Of a stretch of DNA of 37,483 nt, positions 8,642-16,849 are shown one piece after another. The stretch is from contig JAUWQF010000007.1 of NCBI GenBank assembly GCA_030611205.1, positions 1-37,483 of the forward strand, in the 5' to 3' direction. How positions within the stretch are numbered: the first letter of the stretch is position 1; each line of letters begins with the position of its first letter. This DNA is from Methanothrix sp. GTDB taxonomy: Archaea; Halobacteriota; Methanosarcinia; Methanotrichales; Methanotrichaceae. Below the pieces are notes generated by a model that was not told where the DNA came from, ran no database searches, and was given only the letters and a program-made list of their open reading frames with translations. The translations under genes and the position numbers were made by a program.

Positions 8642-9787
8642 TCAGACGTTCAGATCGTCGGGCCAGATGCCGTGCACGCAGGTCAGCGCCTCGTCCACTG
8701 CACCATGGACCTTGTCTGCCGGGTAGCCCGCGCTCAGGAGGTAGGCCTCTACGTGGTTCGGCACGGCGATGGACATCTGCTCCACCATCATCGCCACCTG
8801 CAGGATGGTGTAGTCGCCGAGCTTGACCGGTATTATGGCGTCGGAGACCAGAAGCTCGTAGATCTCCGGGCTGATGGGCCTCTCGTACCCGGAGAGGAAG
8901 GCCTCCATGATCTCGCTGGTCCACTCGTGCTTTCTCCCCTCGTCCTCGTAGGGAACGACTACCACCTCTCTGGTCTTGGCCAGGCTCTCCACGAAATCCT
9001 CAGGCGTGGGGTCGCCCTCGAATACGAACTCCAGGAAGCTGGTGTGAGGCACGGTGGTGGGAGCTTTGCTGGCCCTGATGTTGTAGCTCACCTCTTCGAA
9101 GACCGTTCCCGCGTCGGTTCCCTGGTGGCCTACACCCTCGCCGATATCCATCGCGCCGGGTGACGCCCTGACCACGGTATGCGGATCGCCGTGCCTCCGG
9201 TCGATGTTCCCCATGATCATGCTCAGTCCCAGAGGCCTGGCCGCCAGAGACGCCCTGCAGATCCCCGTGGTGTTGCAGCTGGTGCACTGGACCACCTGGG
9301 GCCTGGCATCGAGAAAGATCTCGTAGTTCTCCAGCCCGAAGAAGAACTCCCGCCGGAAATCGTCCTCGAGCTTATCCGATATCTCCACGCCGTTCTTCTC
9401 AAGACCTGCCCGGATCTCCTCGCGGTGGGCACCACCCATCATGGCCACGAAGCAGTCGTGGGCCAGACCCGCCTCCACGTAGGGGGTCTCCTGATTGCCA
9501 GGGGAGCCTATCATCAAGAAGTCGGATGCCTCGAAGAAGGCATCGTAGCCGCCCCGGATCCGAAAGCCGTACTTCTCCCACTTTGCCTTATCCCCTTCGT
9601 CGCTCACGTAGGCGTTGACACCGCACATCCTGGACAATTTGTTCAGGGTGTGTCTCGCCCTGCCATGGGGCCTGCGCAGAAGCACGTTGAGGTCGCCCTC
9701 GATCCCTGCGGCCTTCTTGACCGTGTCCAGGGCGAGAATCGTTCGTTTGTTCTCCGTACCATCAAAGCCTACGAAGCCTGCGCTCAT
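8642..9787 (-). CDS. Divergent archaeal type II GAPDH-like protein, function unknown
   Basis: 381 aa from the ATG at 9787. The centre reads QCTSCNTTGICR (Cys at about 171), matching the catalytic cysteine loop of archaeal glyceraldehyde-3-phosphate dehydrogenase, followed by VGHQGTDAGTVF (His about 221), which aligns with the catalytic-histidine region, then APTTVPHTSFLEF and VAMMVEQMSIAVPNHVEA as in the C-terminal domain. The N-terminus has GFVGFDGTENKRTIL where true GAPDH has a glycine-rich GINGYGTIGKR nucleotide motif, and the protein is about 40 residues longer than usual. I infer a paralogue with a different substrate or cofactor. It precedes endA by 7 bases; dyad site B lies 97 bases upstream. 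Confidence 0.7.
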   Translation of the reverse strand: MSAGFVGFDGTENKRTILALDTVKKAAGIEGDLNVLLRRPHGRARHTLNKLSRMCGVNAYVSDEGDKAKWEKYGFRIRGGYDAFFEASDFLMIGSPGNQETPYVEAGLAHDCFVAMMGGAHREEIRAGLEKNGVEISDKLEDDFRREFFFGLENYEIFLDARPQVVQCTSCNTTGICRASLAARPLGLSMIMGNIDRRHGDPHTVVRASPGAMDIGEGVGHQGTDAGTVFEEVSYNIRASKAPTTVPHTSFLEFVFEGDPTPEDFVESLAKTREVVVVPYEDEGRKHEWTSEIMEAFLSGYERPISPEIYELLVSDAIIPVKLGDYTILQVAMMVEQMSIAVPNHVEAYLLSAGYPADKVHGAVDEALTCVHGIWPDDLNV

Positions 9788-9883
9788 TTTCAAGAGTTAA
9801 TTCCTCATGGGGAGTACGAAGTATTGCATATTAACCTTTCTAACCTATCGAGTAAATCCTCCCTCCGGTCGGATTCGCTCGGA

Positions 9884-9908
9884 GTATACAATGTTACACA
9901 TTATATAC
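9884..9908. promoter_or_regulatory. Dyad operator-like site B upstream of the GAPDH-like gene
   Basis: Arms GTATACAATGT and ACATTATATAC around spacer TAC; ten of eleven arm positions pair, the best of the four copies. It lies in the 139-base gap between the APS-kinase-like gene (ends 9927) and the GAPDH-like start (9787), 97 bases before the latter. Confidence 0.7.
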
Positions 9909-9926
9909 AACCAGATAACGCCTCCA

Positions 9927-10475
9927 TCAAGCCCCCGATCCGACGAAGGCGTCGAGGATCATGTCCACCACGACCTGGGCATTATGCTGGGGATCGAACT
10001 TCTCCGAATCTAAGACTATCTCCGGGTCCAGAGACTCTTCGTAGGCCACGTTGATACCAGGCACCGTCGCACCCTCTTCACCAGCTCTTTTGTAGATCTT
10101 CTTCGGCGAGTAGACCGCGTCTCTGGCAGACTCGCGCTCGATGCATACCGGGATGGATACCTTGACGTAGACCTCTGCGAAGTGAGGGATCTGGTCCCTG
10201 GCCAGGTCACGATACCTGCGATTGTTGGCGGTCGCGTCTATGATCACGTTATTCCCCGCCTCTGCCAGAAGCTTGGCCATATAAGCGAGACTGGCATAAA
10301 CGATATCTCTCTCCTCTTCGGAGTAGGTGGGGTTAGGAGTAACCACCCGCCTGATCTCGTCAAGCTGGAGATACTTTACAACGATGCCTTTTTCCTCCAG
10401 CAGGGTCCCTACGAGCTGGGCGATGGTGGTTTTGCCGCAGCCCGGCAGGCCTGTGAACCAGATTACCCAAGACAT
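9927..10475 (-). CDS. Adenylylsulfate kinase-like P-loop kinase
   Basis: 182 aa. Walker A is GLPGCGKTT at about residues 9-17; YLQLDEIRR, VYASLAYMAKLLAEAGNNVIIDATANNRRYRDLARDQI and the APS-kinase-like IPVCIERESARD follow. The fold is that of CysC-type kinases, which phosphorylate adenylylsulfate. A methanogen lacking sulfate activation may use it for another small substrate, so only the family is firm. It is the upstream-most gene before the GAPDH-like/endA/TPR group, but the 139-base gap with site B suggests separate promoters. Confidence 0.8.
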   Translation of the reverse strand: MSWVIWFTGLPGCGKTTIAQLVGTLLEEKGIVVKYLQLDEIRRVVTPNPTYSEEERDIVYASLAYMAKLLAEAGNNVIIDATANNRRYRDLARDQIPHFAEVYVKVSIPVCIERESARDAVYSPKKIYKRAGEEGATVPGINVAYEESLDPEIVLDSEKFDPQHNAQVVVDMILDAFVGSGA

Positions 10476-10587
10476 GACCGAAATAAGCTGCTAGATGACA
10501 GATATCCATTTCGCCCGTGAACCCCGTACCCCCACCAGGTTCTCCTGATGCTTCAACTCTTGAGGAAATATACGATCGAACAAAAGA

Positions 10588-10613
10588 TTAATATAAGTGT
10601 AGATGATATATAG
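10588..10613 (+). promoter_or_regulatory. TATA elements of the MC1 gene
   Basis: TTAATATAAG (10588-10597) and GATATATAG (10605-10613) are two candidate TATA boxes. They predict transcription starts near 10619 or 10636, giving a leader of roughly 30-50 bases that includes GAGGT before the MC1 ATG. Confidence 0.5.
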
Positions 10614-10667
10614 AGATCTAGTAAGCCATATTTGCTTCTGCATAGGGGTAATGCGAGGTATAAAAAT

Positions 10668-10940
10668 ATGAGTAATAAAAGAAATTTCGCGTTGCGAGAC
10701 AAAAACGGGGAAGAAATCGGGGTATTCAGCGGTAAACAGCCCAGACAAGCGGCTCTAAAAGCCGCAAACCGAGGTTACACCGATATAAGGCTGAGAGAAC
10801 GGGGAACAAAGAAGGTGCACATCTTCGAGGGCGAACGCAATGAAGTAGACAAGCCTGCCAACGCGCCCGACTGGATGCCCGATAAGATCTGGAAACCCAA
10901 CGTCAAGAAGACCGGTATCGAGAAGCTGGACAAGATCTGA
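10668..10940 (+). CDS. Chromosomal protein MC1
   Basis: 90 aa. The start MSNKRNFALRDKNGEEIGVFSGKQPRQAALKAANRG and the later IRLRERGTKKVHIFEGER and PDWMPDKIWKP are diagnostic of MC1, the small basic nucleoid protein of Methanosarcinales and relatives. It bends DNA sharply and compacts the chromosome. The ATG at 10668 rather than an in-frame codon at 10632 is chosen because it matches the family N-terminus and has GAGGT 9 bases upstream. Convergent with the ribosomal protein operon; a poly-A/T tract lies between the two ends. Confidence 0.96.
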   Translation: MSNKRNFALRDKNGEEIGVFSGKQPRQAALKAANRGYTDIRLRERGTKKVHIFEGERNEVDKPANAPDWMPDKIWKPNVKKTGIEKLDKI

Positions 10941-10946
10941 GTTACC

Positions 10947-10955
10947 AAAAAAAAA
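10947..10955 (-). terminator. Oligo-U terminator of the ribosomal protein operon
   Basis: Nine A on the plus strand give a U9 tract on the minus-strand transcript about 20 bases after the L12 stop. Archaeal RNA polymerase terminates at such U tracts without a hairpin. Confidence 0.6.
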
Positions 10956-10975
10956 TATAAGTGCGGCTGGGAAGT

Positions 10976-11269
10976 TTAGCCGAAGAGGGCACCCAGGCCC
11001 TCCATTCCGCTTTCCTCAGCCTCTTCTTCTTTATCTTCCTCAACTATCTCCTCTACTGCAGGCGCTGCTGCTGAGACAACAGGCGCCGACACGGTTGACG
11101 CCTGAGATAGGACGCTATCTACGTCTACGCCCTCGAGCGCGGAGACGAGTGCTTTGATCCTCACATCGTCTGGGGTGATGCCTGCGGCATCAAGTATCGT
11201 ATTGATGCCCTCTTCGCTCACATCTTTGCCAGAACTGTGAATCAATAACGCTGCATATACATATTCCAT
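10976..11269 (-). CDS. rpl12: Ribosomal stalk protein P1 (L12, archaeal)
   Basis: 97 aa. N-terminal [30 protein letters not shown] is the dimerisation domain of archaeal P1; an Ala-rich hinge, an acidic stretch ([14 protein letters not shown]) and the C-terminal GLGALFG that binds elongation factors follow. Multiple copies attach to L10 on the large subunit. GGTGATCTTAG before the ATG is a good ribosome binding site. Last gene of the operon. Confidence 0.97.
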   Translation of the reverse strand: MEYVYAALLIHSSGKDVSEEGINTILDAAGITPDDVRIKALVSALEGVDVDSVLSQASTVSAPVVSAAAPAVEEIVEEDKEEEAEESGMEGLGALFG

Positions 11270-11295
11270 CTAAGATCACCTCTTGACTTTAAGCC

Positions 11296-12279
11296 TTAAC
11301 CAAACAGTGAACCAAGACCGGCGGCCACCTCGGTCTCTTCAACCTTTTCATCCTCTTCGGGTTCTTCCTTTTCGGGTTTTGGTTCTTCAGCGACCGGTTC
11401 CGGCATCTCGGCGGCCTCGCCGCCCTCAGCAAGACCTGCCAGCGCTGAAGCATCCGCTGCTGCTTTGATAAGCAACACCTCTATCATACCAGGAATCGGT
11501 ATGGCACACTCCACCACCAAGGCCCTGGCCCTGGAAGAAGCCCTCTGGAGCAGGGGACCGATAGTAGCCTGTGTGGGGTAACCGATCTCCGTGGCGAACC
11601 CGACGGCCTGGGACGCAGCCATGCTCATCTGAGATAGCAAGCCCTCCACGTCCACAGTCAGATCCTCTGCCCTGAAGACCAAACCATCCTCGTAGACGGC
11701 CCGCGTGTCGAGGCCGACCATCTTGGGGTAGATCTCCATGAGCGCCAGCATCTCCGCTAGCTGGGATGATACCACATCACCTTCTTTGGCCACCACTTTC
11801 GTCTCGTTGATGACCACCTTTCCGCTCTTGATCGAAGCTGGAATGCCGGCGCTCTGGAGCTGTCCCACCACAGGACCGGGAGAAAAGGACGTATTGCCTT
11901 TTTCGATTACTATATCCTTAGGAGCCGTCCCTCCGGCACGGATGGCCATGGGACGTTTTCCTTCCCCCAACATCTTGTAGAGCTTGAAGGAATTCATCTC
12001 CGTAAATACGAACGCGGTCTGGCCCTCGATGTGATCGACCAGGGGTTTAACATCGTCAGAGCATTTCTCTATGGCCCTATGTGCGATGTTGTTCCGCACC
12101 ATCTTGAGTTCGGCCAAGCCCCTAAGCTCCGCCCGTATCTCCTGGAGCTGTTTCGCCGGGATCTCTGATAGACCCACCAGCCCCACGACGGAACTCTCGT
12201 TTATACGCCTGACCAGCTCTTCGACATCTCTGATCTTCCATTCCGGCACATGCTCTGTACGGCGTACCTCAACAGACAT
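11296..12279 (-). CDS. rpl10: Ribosomal protein uL10 (P0)
   Basis: 327 aa, normal for archaeal L10. VPEWKIRDVEELVRRINESSVVGLVGLSEIPAKQLQEIR at the N-terminus and TSFSPGPVVGQLQSAGIPASIKSGKVVI are typical. Helical spine segments near residues 240-285 bind P1 dimers, and the acidic tail ends with GLGSLFG, the same factor-binding signature as in L12. It binds 23S rRNA at the stalk base. Starts 1 base after the L1 stop, with GGTGATATAG upstream. Confidence 0.97.
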   Translation of the reverse strand: MSVEVRRTEHVPEWKIRDVEELVRRINESSVVGLVGLSEIPAKQLQEIRAELRGLAELKMVRNNIAHRAIEKCSDDVKPLVDHIEGQTAFVFTEMNSFKLYKMLGEGKRPMAIRAGGTAPKDIVIEKGNTSFSPGPVVGQLQSAGIPASIKSGKVVINETKVVAKEGDVVSSQLAEMLALMEIYPKMVGLDTRAVYEDGLVFRAEDLTVDVEGLLSQMSMAASQAVGFATEIGYPTQATIGPLLQRASSRARALVVECAIPIPGMIEVLLIKAAADASALAGLAEGGEAAEMPEPVAEEPKPEKEEPEEDEKVEETEVAAGLGSLFG

Positions 12280-12280
12280 T

Positions 12281-12919
12281 CTATATCACCTTCACAGCGG
12301 GGCCCATCGTAGTCGTCACGTAGACGGACTTCAAGTTCTGTTTGCCGTCCTTGAGAGTCTGCTCCAGCTTAGTTACGATAGCCTCTATATTTTCCGCGAT
12401 CTGCTGAGGTTCCATACCTATGCTTCCTACCGCCAGATGGAACGTGAGCCGGTCTCTCGACCTGATCCTTATCAGACCTCGCAACCGGTTGATTATGGAC
12501 GCGATATCTGCGGAGGGTGGGAGCGGTTGGGGCATCTTTCCCCTTCTGCCCAGGACAGGTCCCAGGTTCTTACCGATACTTGGCATGAGGTGCGTCTCGG
12601 CGATGAAAAAGCTGTACTCATCCGCTATAACCCTGGCATGTTTCTTATCCTCCGCCAGATTCTCGATATCCTCGGACGGTATTACCAGGTCTGCACCGGC
12701 CTGCTCGGCCAGGAGGGCGGTCTCCCCATCTGCGAAGACGGCGATCTTGGTTTGTCTGCCACGACCGTGGGGCAGGATTAGCTCCTCATCCACCCGGTTT
12801 GCTGGCTGCGACATATCTATGTTGTGCAGGTTTATGGCCAGATCGACGCTCTCCTGGAACTTCCTCGGTGGGGCTTCCGAGAGAGCTTTTCTGACCGCAT
12901 CTTCTATCATATTAGTCAT
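12281..12919 (-). CDS. rpl1: Ribosomal protein uL1
   Basis: 212 aa from the ATG at 12919. FQESVDLAINLHNIDM, ELILPHGRG, KNLGPVLGRRGKMPQPL and FHLAVGSIGM are L1 signatures. L1 forms the mobile stalk at the E site. In methanococci it also represses its own operon by binding an mRNA copy of its rRNA site. Here a hairpin ends just before the start codon and overlaps the GGGGGAT ribosome binding site, consistent with such control. A GTG at 12922 directly before the ATG could be used; an ATG at 12910 is less likely. Confidence 0.96.
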   Translation of the reverse strand: MTNMIEDAVRKALSEAPPRKFQESVDLAINLHNIDMSQPANRVDEELILPHGRGRQTKIAVFADGETALLAEQAGADLVIPSEDIENLAEDKKHARVIADEYSFFIAETHLMPSIGKNLGPVLGRRGKMPQPLPPSADIASIINRLRGLIRIRSRDRLTFHLAVGSIGMEPQQIAENIEAIVTKLEQTLKDGKQNLKSVYVTTTMGPAVKVI

Positions 12920-12928
12920 CACAATCCC

Positions 12929-12960
12929 CCGTAGTCTACGACATGTTATGTCTACTACGG
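12929..12960 (-). promoter_or_regulatory. Possible L1 autoregulatory mRNA hairpin
   Basis: On the minus strand: outer stem CCGTAGT/ACTACGG (7 pairs), asymmetric internal loop A versus GTAG, inner stem GACAT/ATGTC (5 pairs), loop AAC. Two stems joined by an asymmetric loop is the general shape of L1 sites on 23S rRNA and on L1 mRNA. The 3' GG of the outer stem belongs to the GGGGGAT ribosome binding site of L1, so stabilisation would block initiation. L1 binding is inference. Confidence 0.6.
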
Positions 12961-12961
12961 C

Positions 12962-12977
12962 TTCTCAAAAAAGAGAA
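12962..12977 (-). other. Small hairpin with T-rich loop between L11 and L1
   Basis: TTCTC, six A, GAGAA on the plus strand; on the transcript a 5-pair stem encloses a U6 loop. It lies immediately 5' of the L1 hairpin. It may be a weak pause or processing site; no other function can be read. Confidence 0.3.
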
Positions 12978-13004
12978 TCCAACTCCCATCTGATATGTTC
13001 TATT

Positions 13005-13484
13005 TTAGTCTTTCGCCTCTGCCAGGACGTCATCGAACTTGCCCTCTGCGATCGACACATGGGCATCTTTCCACGACATCCCTTCTACGCTAATGCCCAG
13101 AGACCCACAAGTTCCGACGATCTCCTGGACTGCGCTCTTCGGTGAGGCTGCAAGCAGATTATTTTCCTTGATCTTTGCTATCTTGAGCAGCTGTTCCATG
13201 GTCAAATCGCCCACGATCTCCGCGTCCGTGGTACCTTTTTCCACACCTGCTTCTTTCAGTATCAAGGCTGAGGTAGGCGGTGTGCCGACCTCGATCTCGT
13301 AATCTGTCTTGCTCTTCACGATCACCTTGACAGGCACCTGCATCCCGTTCAGGCTCTCTGTCATCTCGTTGATCTTCTTCACCACGTCTGCGACGTTAAC
13401 CCCCAGCGGTCCTAGTGCGGGGCCCAGCGGTGGACCTGCACTGGCTTTCCCGCCAGGTATCAATGATTCTATAATACTGGCCAA
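13005..13484 (-). CDS. rpl11: Ribosomal protein uL11
   Basis: 159 aa from a TTG at 13484 giving ASIIESLIPGGKASAGPPLGPALGPLG, the L11 N-terminus. GMQVPVKVIVKSKTDYEIEVGTPPTSALI and VQEIVGTCGSLGISVEG are also family features. It binds the GTPase centre of 23S rRNA. Upstream in-frame GTG/ATG codons (13523, 13508) would add non-family residues, while AGAGGTGA stands 7-8 bases before the TTG and includes the TGA stop of spt5. That decides the start and indicates tight coupling to spt5. Confidence 0.95.
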   Translation of the reverse strand: MASIIESLIPGGKASAGPPLGPALGPLGVNVADVVKKINEMTESLNGMQVPVKVIVKSKTDYEIEVGTPPTSALILKEAGVEKGTTDAEIVGDLTMEQLLKIAKIKENNLLAASPKSAVQEIVGTCGSLGISVEGMSWKDAHVSIAEGKFDDVLAEAKD

Positions 13485-13491
13485 AAATGCT

Positions 13492-13953
13492 TCACCTCTG
13501 AACCTCATCTTTGCTGAGTACACGCACGTGATCGCCCCTCACGGTTACGGGGATCGGAACCATCGCCTCAAAGAGCTCTATGGTAATCTCCTCTTTGGCG
13601 GCATCGACCCGCTTGACCCTTGCCATTTCGCCCTTGAAAGGTCCCGAGATAAGCTCCACTATAGCGCCCTCATCGATCCCTACCACAGCTGGCTTGGGTG
13701 TGAGAAAATGTTCAACCTCATCGAAGGTAGAAGATCCTTTTATAACGGTGCGTGCATGGGGTACCCCCTGGATGGCCTGCTCGATGATCTCCGGTGCAGG
13801 CGATTCTACGAGAACGTAGCCCTTCAGCACGTCAGGTACCAGCAGTGACCTGATATCGTATCTGTCTTTGCGCGCTATCTGAGCGATTAGGTTCGCCACA
13901 GAACGCTCCTGGTTTGCGGTGGTCTTCACGACATATATGCTGGTATCGGACAT
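13492..13953 (-). CDS. spt5: Transcription elongation factor Spt5 (NusG)
   Basis: 153 aa from the ATG at 13953 ([16 protein letters not shown]). The NGN domain includes [13 protein letters not shown] and RTVIKG; the KOW domain is [21 protein letters not shown] at about residue 100. Spt5 with Spt4 closes the RNA polymerase clamp and promotes processivity. A strong TATA centred 28 bases before the ATG indicates a leaderless first gene, so the ribosomal operon starts here. secE, commonly the upstream neighbour in archaea, is absent. Confidence 0.95.
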   Translation of the reverse strand: MSDTSIYVVKTTANQERSVANLIAQIARKDRYDIRSLLVPDVLKGYVLVESPAPEIIEQAIQGVPHARTVIKGSSTFDEVEHFLTPKPAVVGIDEGAIVELISGPFKGEMARVKRVDAAKEEITIELFEAMVPIPVTVRGDHVRVLSKDEVQR

Positions 13954-13954
13954 T

Positions 13955-13985
13955 CTGGCGAGAGACAAACGCCAGGATATATATA
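13955..13985 (-). promoter_or_regulatory. spt5-ribosomal operon promoter with flanking inverted repeat
   Basis: TATATATAT (13977-13985) is centred 28 bases before the spt5 ATG. Between it and the ATG lies an inverted repeat CTGGCG (13955-13960) and CGCCAG (13970-13975), separated by 9 bases, covering the predicted transcription start. It could be an operator. Confidence 0.6.
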
Positions 13986-14014
13986 GGTGTTGCGGATTTC
14001 ACCACGTTTGGCGG

Positions 14015-15835
14015 TCACCATCCTGCACCTGGGTGAAGCCTCATGCCCGCCGGCAACCGCGACCGGAACTCCTCCGACTTCAACGTCTCCACGAAGGTCC
14101 GGACGGGTTCTCGCTCCTCCGGGCCGACCAGGAAGTCGATCCGATCCTCGGCCACCTTTACGAACTCCAGGCCCGCCCTCTCCGCCACCGCCCGGACGGC
14201 GAGGCCAACATCGACACGACCCGCCGCCACCGAGGCCGCCACCGCAGAATGGGTCCTGGCCCGGCCCACGAGCCGGATCTCTTCGGCGCCCTTCTCGCTC
14301 AGGACCTCCGCCAGGACGCGACTCATCTCCGACTCCTGTGACCATCCCATCATCCGCTTGTCCAGGAGCCCGTCGAGCATCAGAAGATCGGGGTCCCTGG
14401 ACATCATCACCAGCTCCCTGATGTAGGCTTTCACCAGGCAGCCGGACCGGATCTGACCGATACCGGAGACGGCGGCCAGATCTGCCACACCGTCTTCTAC
14501 GGAGATGACGCCTCGCCTGGTGCCCGAAAAGACGAACCTTGTCGGGATGGGCAGAAGCTCTGCCAAGAGGTCCAGGGCGGGACAGTCTTCGCCCGTCACC
14601 AGCAGCTCGGGTGGGGAATAGTCTCCGAATAGCTGGACATCCACCTTCTCGCCGCGGTCCAGGTACTCCACATCGTCGGGGATCTCGATCACCCCGTCGG
14701 CCTGGGAGAGGGAGGTGATGGATCCGCTCCCCTTGTCCAGGGGGTAGACCCGGTCTCCTGCAAGCCCCACGGAGTACATCTGGCGGCGACCTTCGGACCG
14801 GACAGGCTTGGCCAGTCGCCCCATGGCTTTCGGGCTATGGCTATGGCCATGGCGCTCCGTTCCCATCGCCTTCCTGATCACAGGTGCCACCAGCTGGCCG
14901 AAGACGGTTAGGGCGCTGGTGGGATAGCCGGGAAGCCCGAAGAAGGGTTTGCTGTCGATGGCACCGAAGATGGTGGGCTTGCCCGGCTTGAGGTTGATCC
15001 CGTGAAAGACCGTCTCACCGATATCGTCCAGCACCCTGTAGATCACGTCTCCGATCCCGGCGGAGGTGCTCCCGCTGACCAGTACCAGGTCGCAGCCCTC
15101 GGCCATATTCCTCAGGCCTTGGGCCATCTCGTCGTAGTCGTCGGGCAAAATGCCGTAGATTAGGGGGGTTCCTCCGCATTCTCTCGCCGCCGCGGCTATG
15201 GAGTAGGAGTTTATGTCGTAGATCCTGCCCGGTCCCAGGACCCCGCCGGGAGGAACCAGCTCGTTGCCGGTAGAGGCAACCCCCACGGCGAGGTTCCTGA
15301 CTTTGACCTGCTGCTTGCCCACGGCGGCCAGAACCCCGATCTCCCTGGCGGTCAGCCGCACTCCCGGAGCGAGGACTATCTCTCCGAAGGCGATATCGCC
15401 GTCGGCCCGGTGGACGTTCTCTCCCACGTGGACCGGCCGCCTGACCAGGAGGGCGTCGTCTTCGACCTCGGAGTGCTCCACCATCACCACGGCGTTCGCT
15501 CCGGTGGGCATCATCGATCCTGTGGAGACCTCGGCGGCCTGGCTTACGCCCACAACCACATCCGGCGCCCTGCCCATGGGAACCTGGCCTGCGAGTTCCA
15601 GGGCGACGGCCCGGTCCTCCCTGGCCTCCAGGGTGTCTGCGGACCGGACCGCGTAGCCGTCCATGGCCGCCCGGTCGAACCCGGGGACGTCCACCTGGGA
15701 CAGAACTCTCTCTCCCAGGATGCGGCCGAAGGCTTCCTCCAGGGGCAAAGTCACTAATTCGACGCGGGGCAGGTGATCTAAGACCGCCGCCCGGGCATCG
15801 TCCAGGGATAAGAGGGTGCGGAACTCCTTGCGCAT
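14015..15835 (-). CDS. moeA: Molybdopterin molybdenumtransferase MoeA with C-terminal PBP-like domain
   Basis: 606 aa from the ATG at 15835. Residues 1-400 are MoeA: VPGFDRAAMDGYAVRS, the MPTGANAVVMVE segment, SGGSTS-like LVSGSTSAGIGDVIYRV and the catalytic-domain LKPGKPTIFGAIDSKPFFGLPGYPTSAL. MoeA inserts molybdate or tungstate into adenylylated molybdopterin, needed for formylmethanofuran and formate dehydrogenases. The last 200 residues (ELLVTGEDCPALDLLAELL, then THSAVAASVAAGRVDVGLAVRAVAERAGL) are a periplasmic-binding-protein-like domain often fused to archaeal MoeA and thought to sense a ligand. TATA at 15857-15865 supports a leaderless start; an in-frame codon at 15877 is disfavoured. 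Confidence 0.93.
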   Translation of the reverse strand: MRKEFRTLLSLDDARAAVLDHLPRVELVTLPLEEAFGRILGERVLSQVDVPGFDRAAMDGYAVRSADTLEAREDRAVALELAGQVPMGRAPDVVVGVSQAAEVSTGSMMPTGANAVVMVEHSEVEDDALLVRRPVHVGENVHRADGDIAFGEIVLAPGVRLTAREIGVLAAVGKQQVKVRNLAVGVASTGNELVPPGGVLGPGRIYDINSYSIAAAARECGGTPLIYGILPDDYDEMAQGLRNMAEGCDLVLVSGSTSAGIGDVIYRVLDDIGETVFHGINLKPGKPTIFGAIDSKPFFGLPGYPTSALTVFGQLVAPVIRKAMGTERHGHSHSPKAMGRLAKPVRSEGRRQMYSVGLAGDRVYPLDKGSGSITSLSQADGVIEIPDDVEYLDRGEKVDVQLFGDYSPPELLVTGEDCPALDLLAELLPIPTRFVFSGTRRGVISVEDGVADLAAVSGIGQIRSGCLVKAYIRELVMMSRDPDLLMLDGLLDKRMMGWSQESEMSRVLAEVLSEKGAEEIRLVGRARTHSAVAASVAAGRVDVGLAVRAVAERAGLEFVKVAEDRIDFLVGPEEREPVRTFVETLKSEEFRSRLPAGMRLHPGAGW

Positions 15836-15856
15836 GGTGGGGGAAAGGCGGGAGAG

Positions 15857-15865
15857 GTATAAAAG
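15857..15865 (-). promoter_or_regulatory. TATA box of moeA
   Basis: CTTTTATAC on the minus strand, centred 26 bases before the moeA ATG at 15835: the expected position for a leaderless transcript. Confidence 0.6.
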
Positions 15866-15948
15866 GTGAGGGAACATCGGTCCATTGGAACAAAGATCAT
15901 GGCAGAATTGGTCAAGGAGCTGAACCGAGACCCCGATCCTGGCGCGGA

Positions 15949-16758
15949 CTAAGGCGTCCCTATCTTCTCGACGAAACTGCCTATCGCCTCTAGGTAGTCT
16001 TCCAGCCCCAGAAGCATCAGCGTGTTGTGACCCGCACCCGGCACGATCAGGATCTCCTTGACCTCGTTCCGAGCGGCCCGGTAAAGGTCGAGGCCGTCCG
16101 ATACGGGTATGATCTCGTCCGCCTCTCCGTGAATGATCAGGATCGGCTGCGTAACTTTTTTCATTTTTTCCAGGTTGGACACCAGGTCCTCTTTCGACGG
16201 ATCCAGCAGACGAGGGTCCACCCCCAGGTTGACCAGGAGCCGATAGGTGTGGGCGAAGCCGCTCTCCAGTATGAGCCCAATGATCGGGTCCGGTCGGCGC
16301 ATGGCCAGCTCCAGTGCCGACGCAGACCCCAGGCTGCGGCCCATCAGAAACAGAGGTCCATTCAGGCCGCTCTCTTCGAGAAGATCGACGAACTGCTGGA
16401 GTATCTGGTGAGCATCTCCGATCATGGAAGAGTACGAAGGAGAACCGCCGCTGGTTCCGTAACCTCTGTAGTCGATCACCGAGAAGTTTATGCCTATACG
16501 TGTGTAGAGGGATCCGATCTCGTCGTAGTCGGCTGCCACCTCCCCGTTCCCGTGGAAGAGAAGTATGTTTGGGGCGGAGCGCCCGGCGAGGTGCATCACC
16601 CCGTCTACGTTGGTACCATCTTCCATGGAGAAGGAGAGAGACGACCTAGTCCCCGGCGTCTCCGTCATCGGTCTCGACCGACGGGGATAGAACAGGTACA
16701 CGAGGATCTCCGGACGGTCCAAGAAGGATGAATCCGGCAGGCTGGGCTCGTTCATCAT
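15949..16758 (-). CDS. Alpha/beta hydrolase
   Basis: 269 aa. The order of motifs is that of a serine hydrolase: oxyanion segment NILLFHGNGEVAADYDE, nucleophile elbow GRSLGS with Ser142, acid Asp214 in HGEADEIIPVSDG and His244 in VPGAGHNTL. SVIDYRGYGTSGGSPSYSS is typical of the YqkD/FrsA-like group. The N-terminal FLDRPEILVYLFYPRR is a short extension seen in this subgroup from my knowledge. Substrate unknown, cytoplasmic. An AT-rich CTATAATACTATAG stretch lies about 26 bases before the ATG. Confidence 0.85.
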   Translation of the reverse strand: MMNEPSLPDSSFLDRPEILVYLFYPRRSRPMTETPGTRSSLSFSMEDGTNVDGVMHLAGRSAPNILLFHGNGEVAADYDEIGSLYTRIGINFSVIDYRGYGTSGGSPSYSSMIGDAHQILQQFVDLLEESGLNGPLFLMGRSLGSASALELAMRRPDPIIGLILESGFAHTYRLLVNLGVDPRLLDPSKEDLVSNLEKMKKVTQPILIIHGEADEIIPVSDGLDLYRAARNEVKEILIVPGAGHNTLMLLGLEDYLEAIGSFVEKIGTP

Positions 16759-16849
16759 GTATGGCCTATCCTCTCTCTCTATAGTATTATAGTATTATCC
16801 TTTGGTGTACGATGCAGGACCCGGATATATCCGGACCCGATATTACATA

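Noticed and set aside
15899-15952. 17-codon plus-strand frame (MAELVKELNRDPDPGAD) between moeA and the hydrolase
   Set aside because: Too short, no homology seen, no ribosome binding site.
16778-16798. Tandem AGTATTAT units upstream of the alpha/beta hydrolase as another copy of the dyad
   Set aside because: The core AATGT-N3-ACATT is absent; it is better read as an AT-rich promoter.
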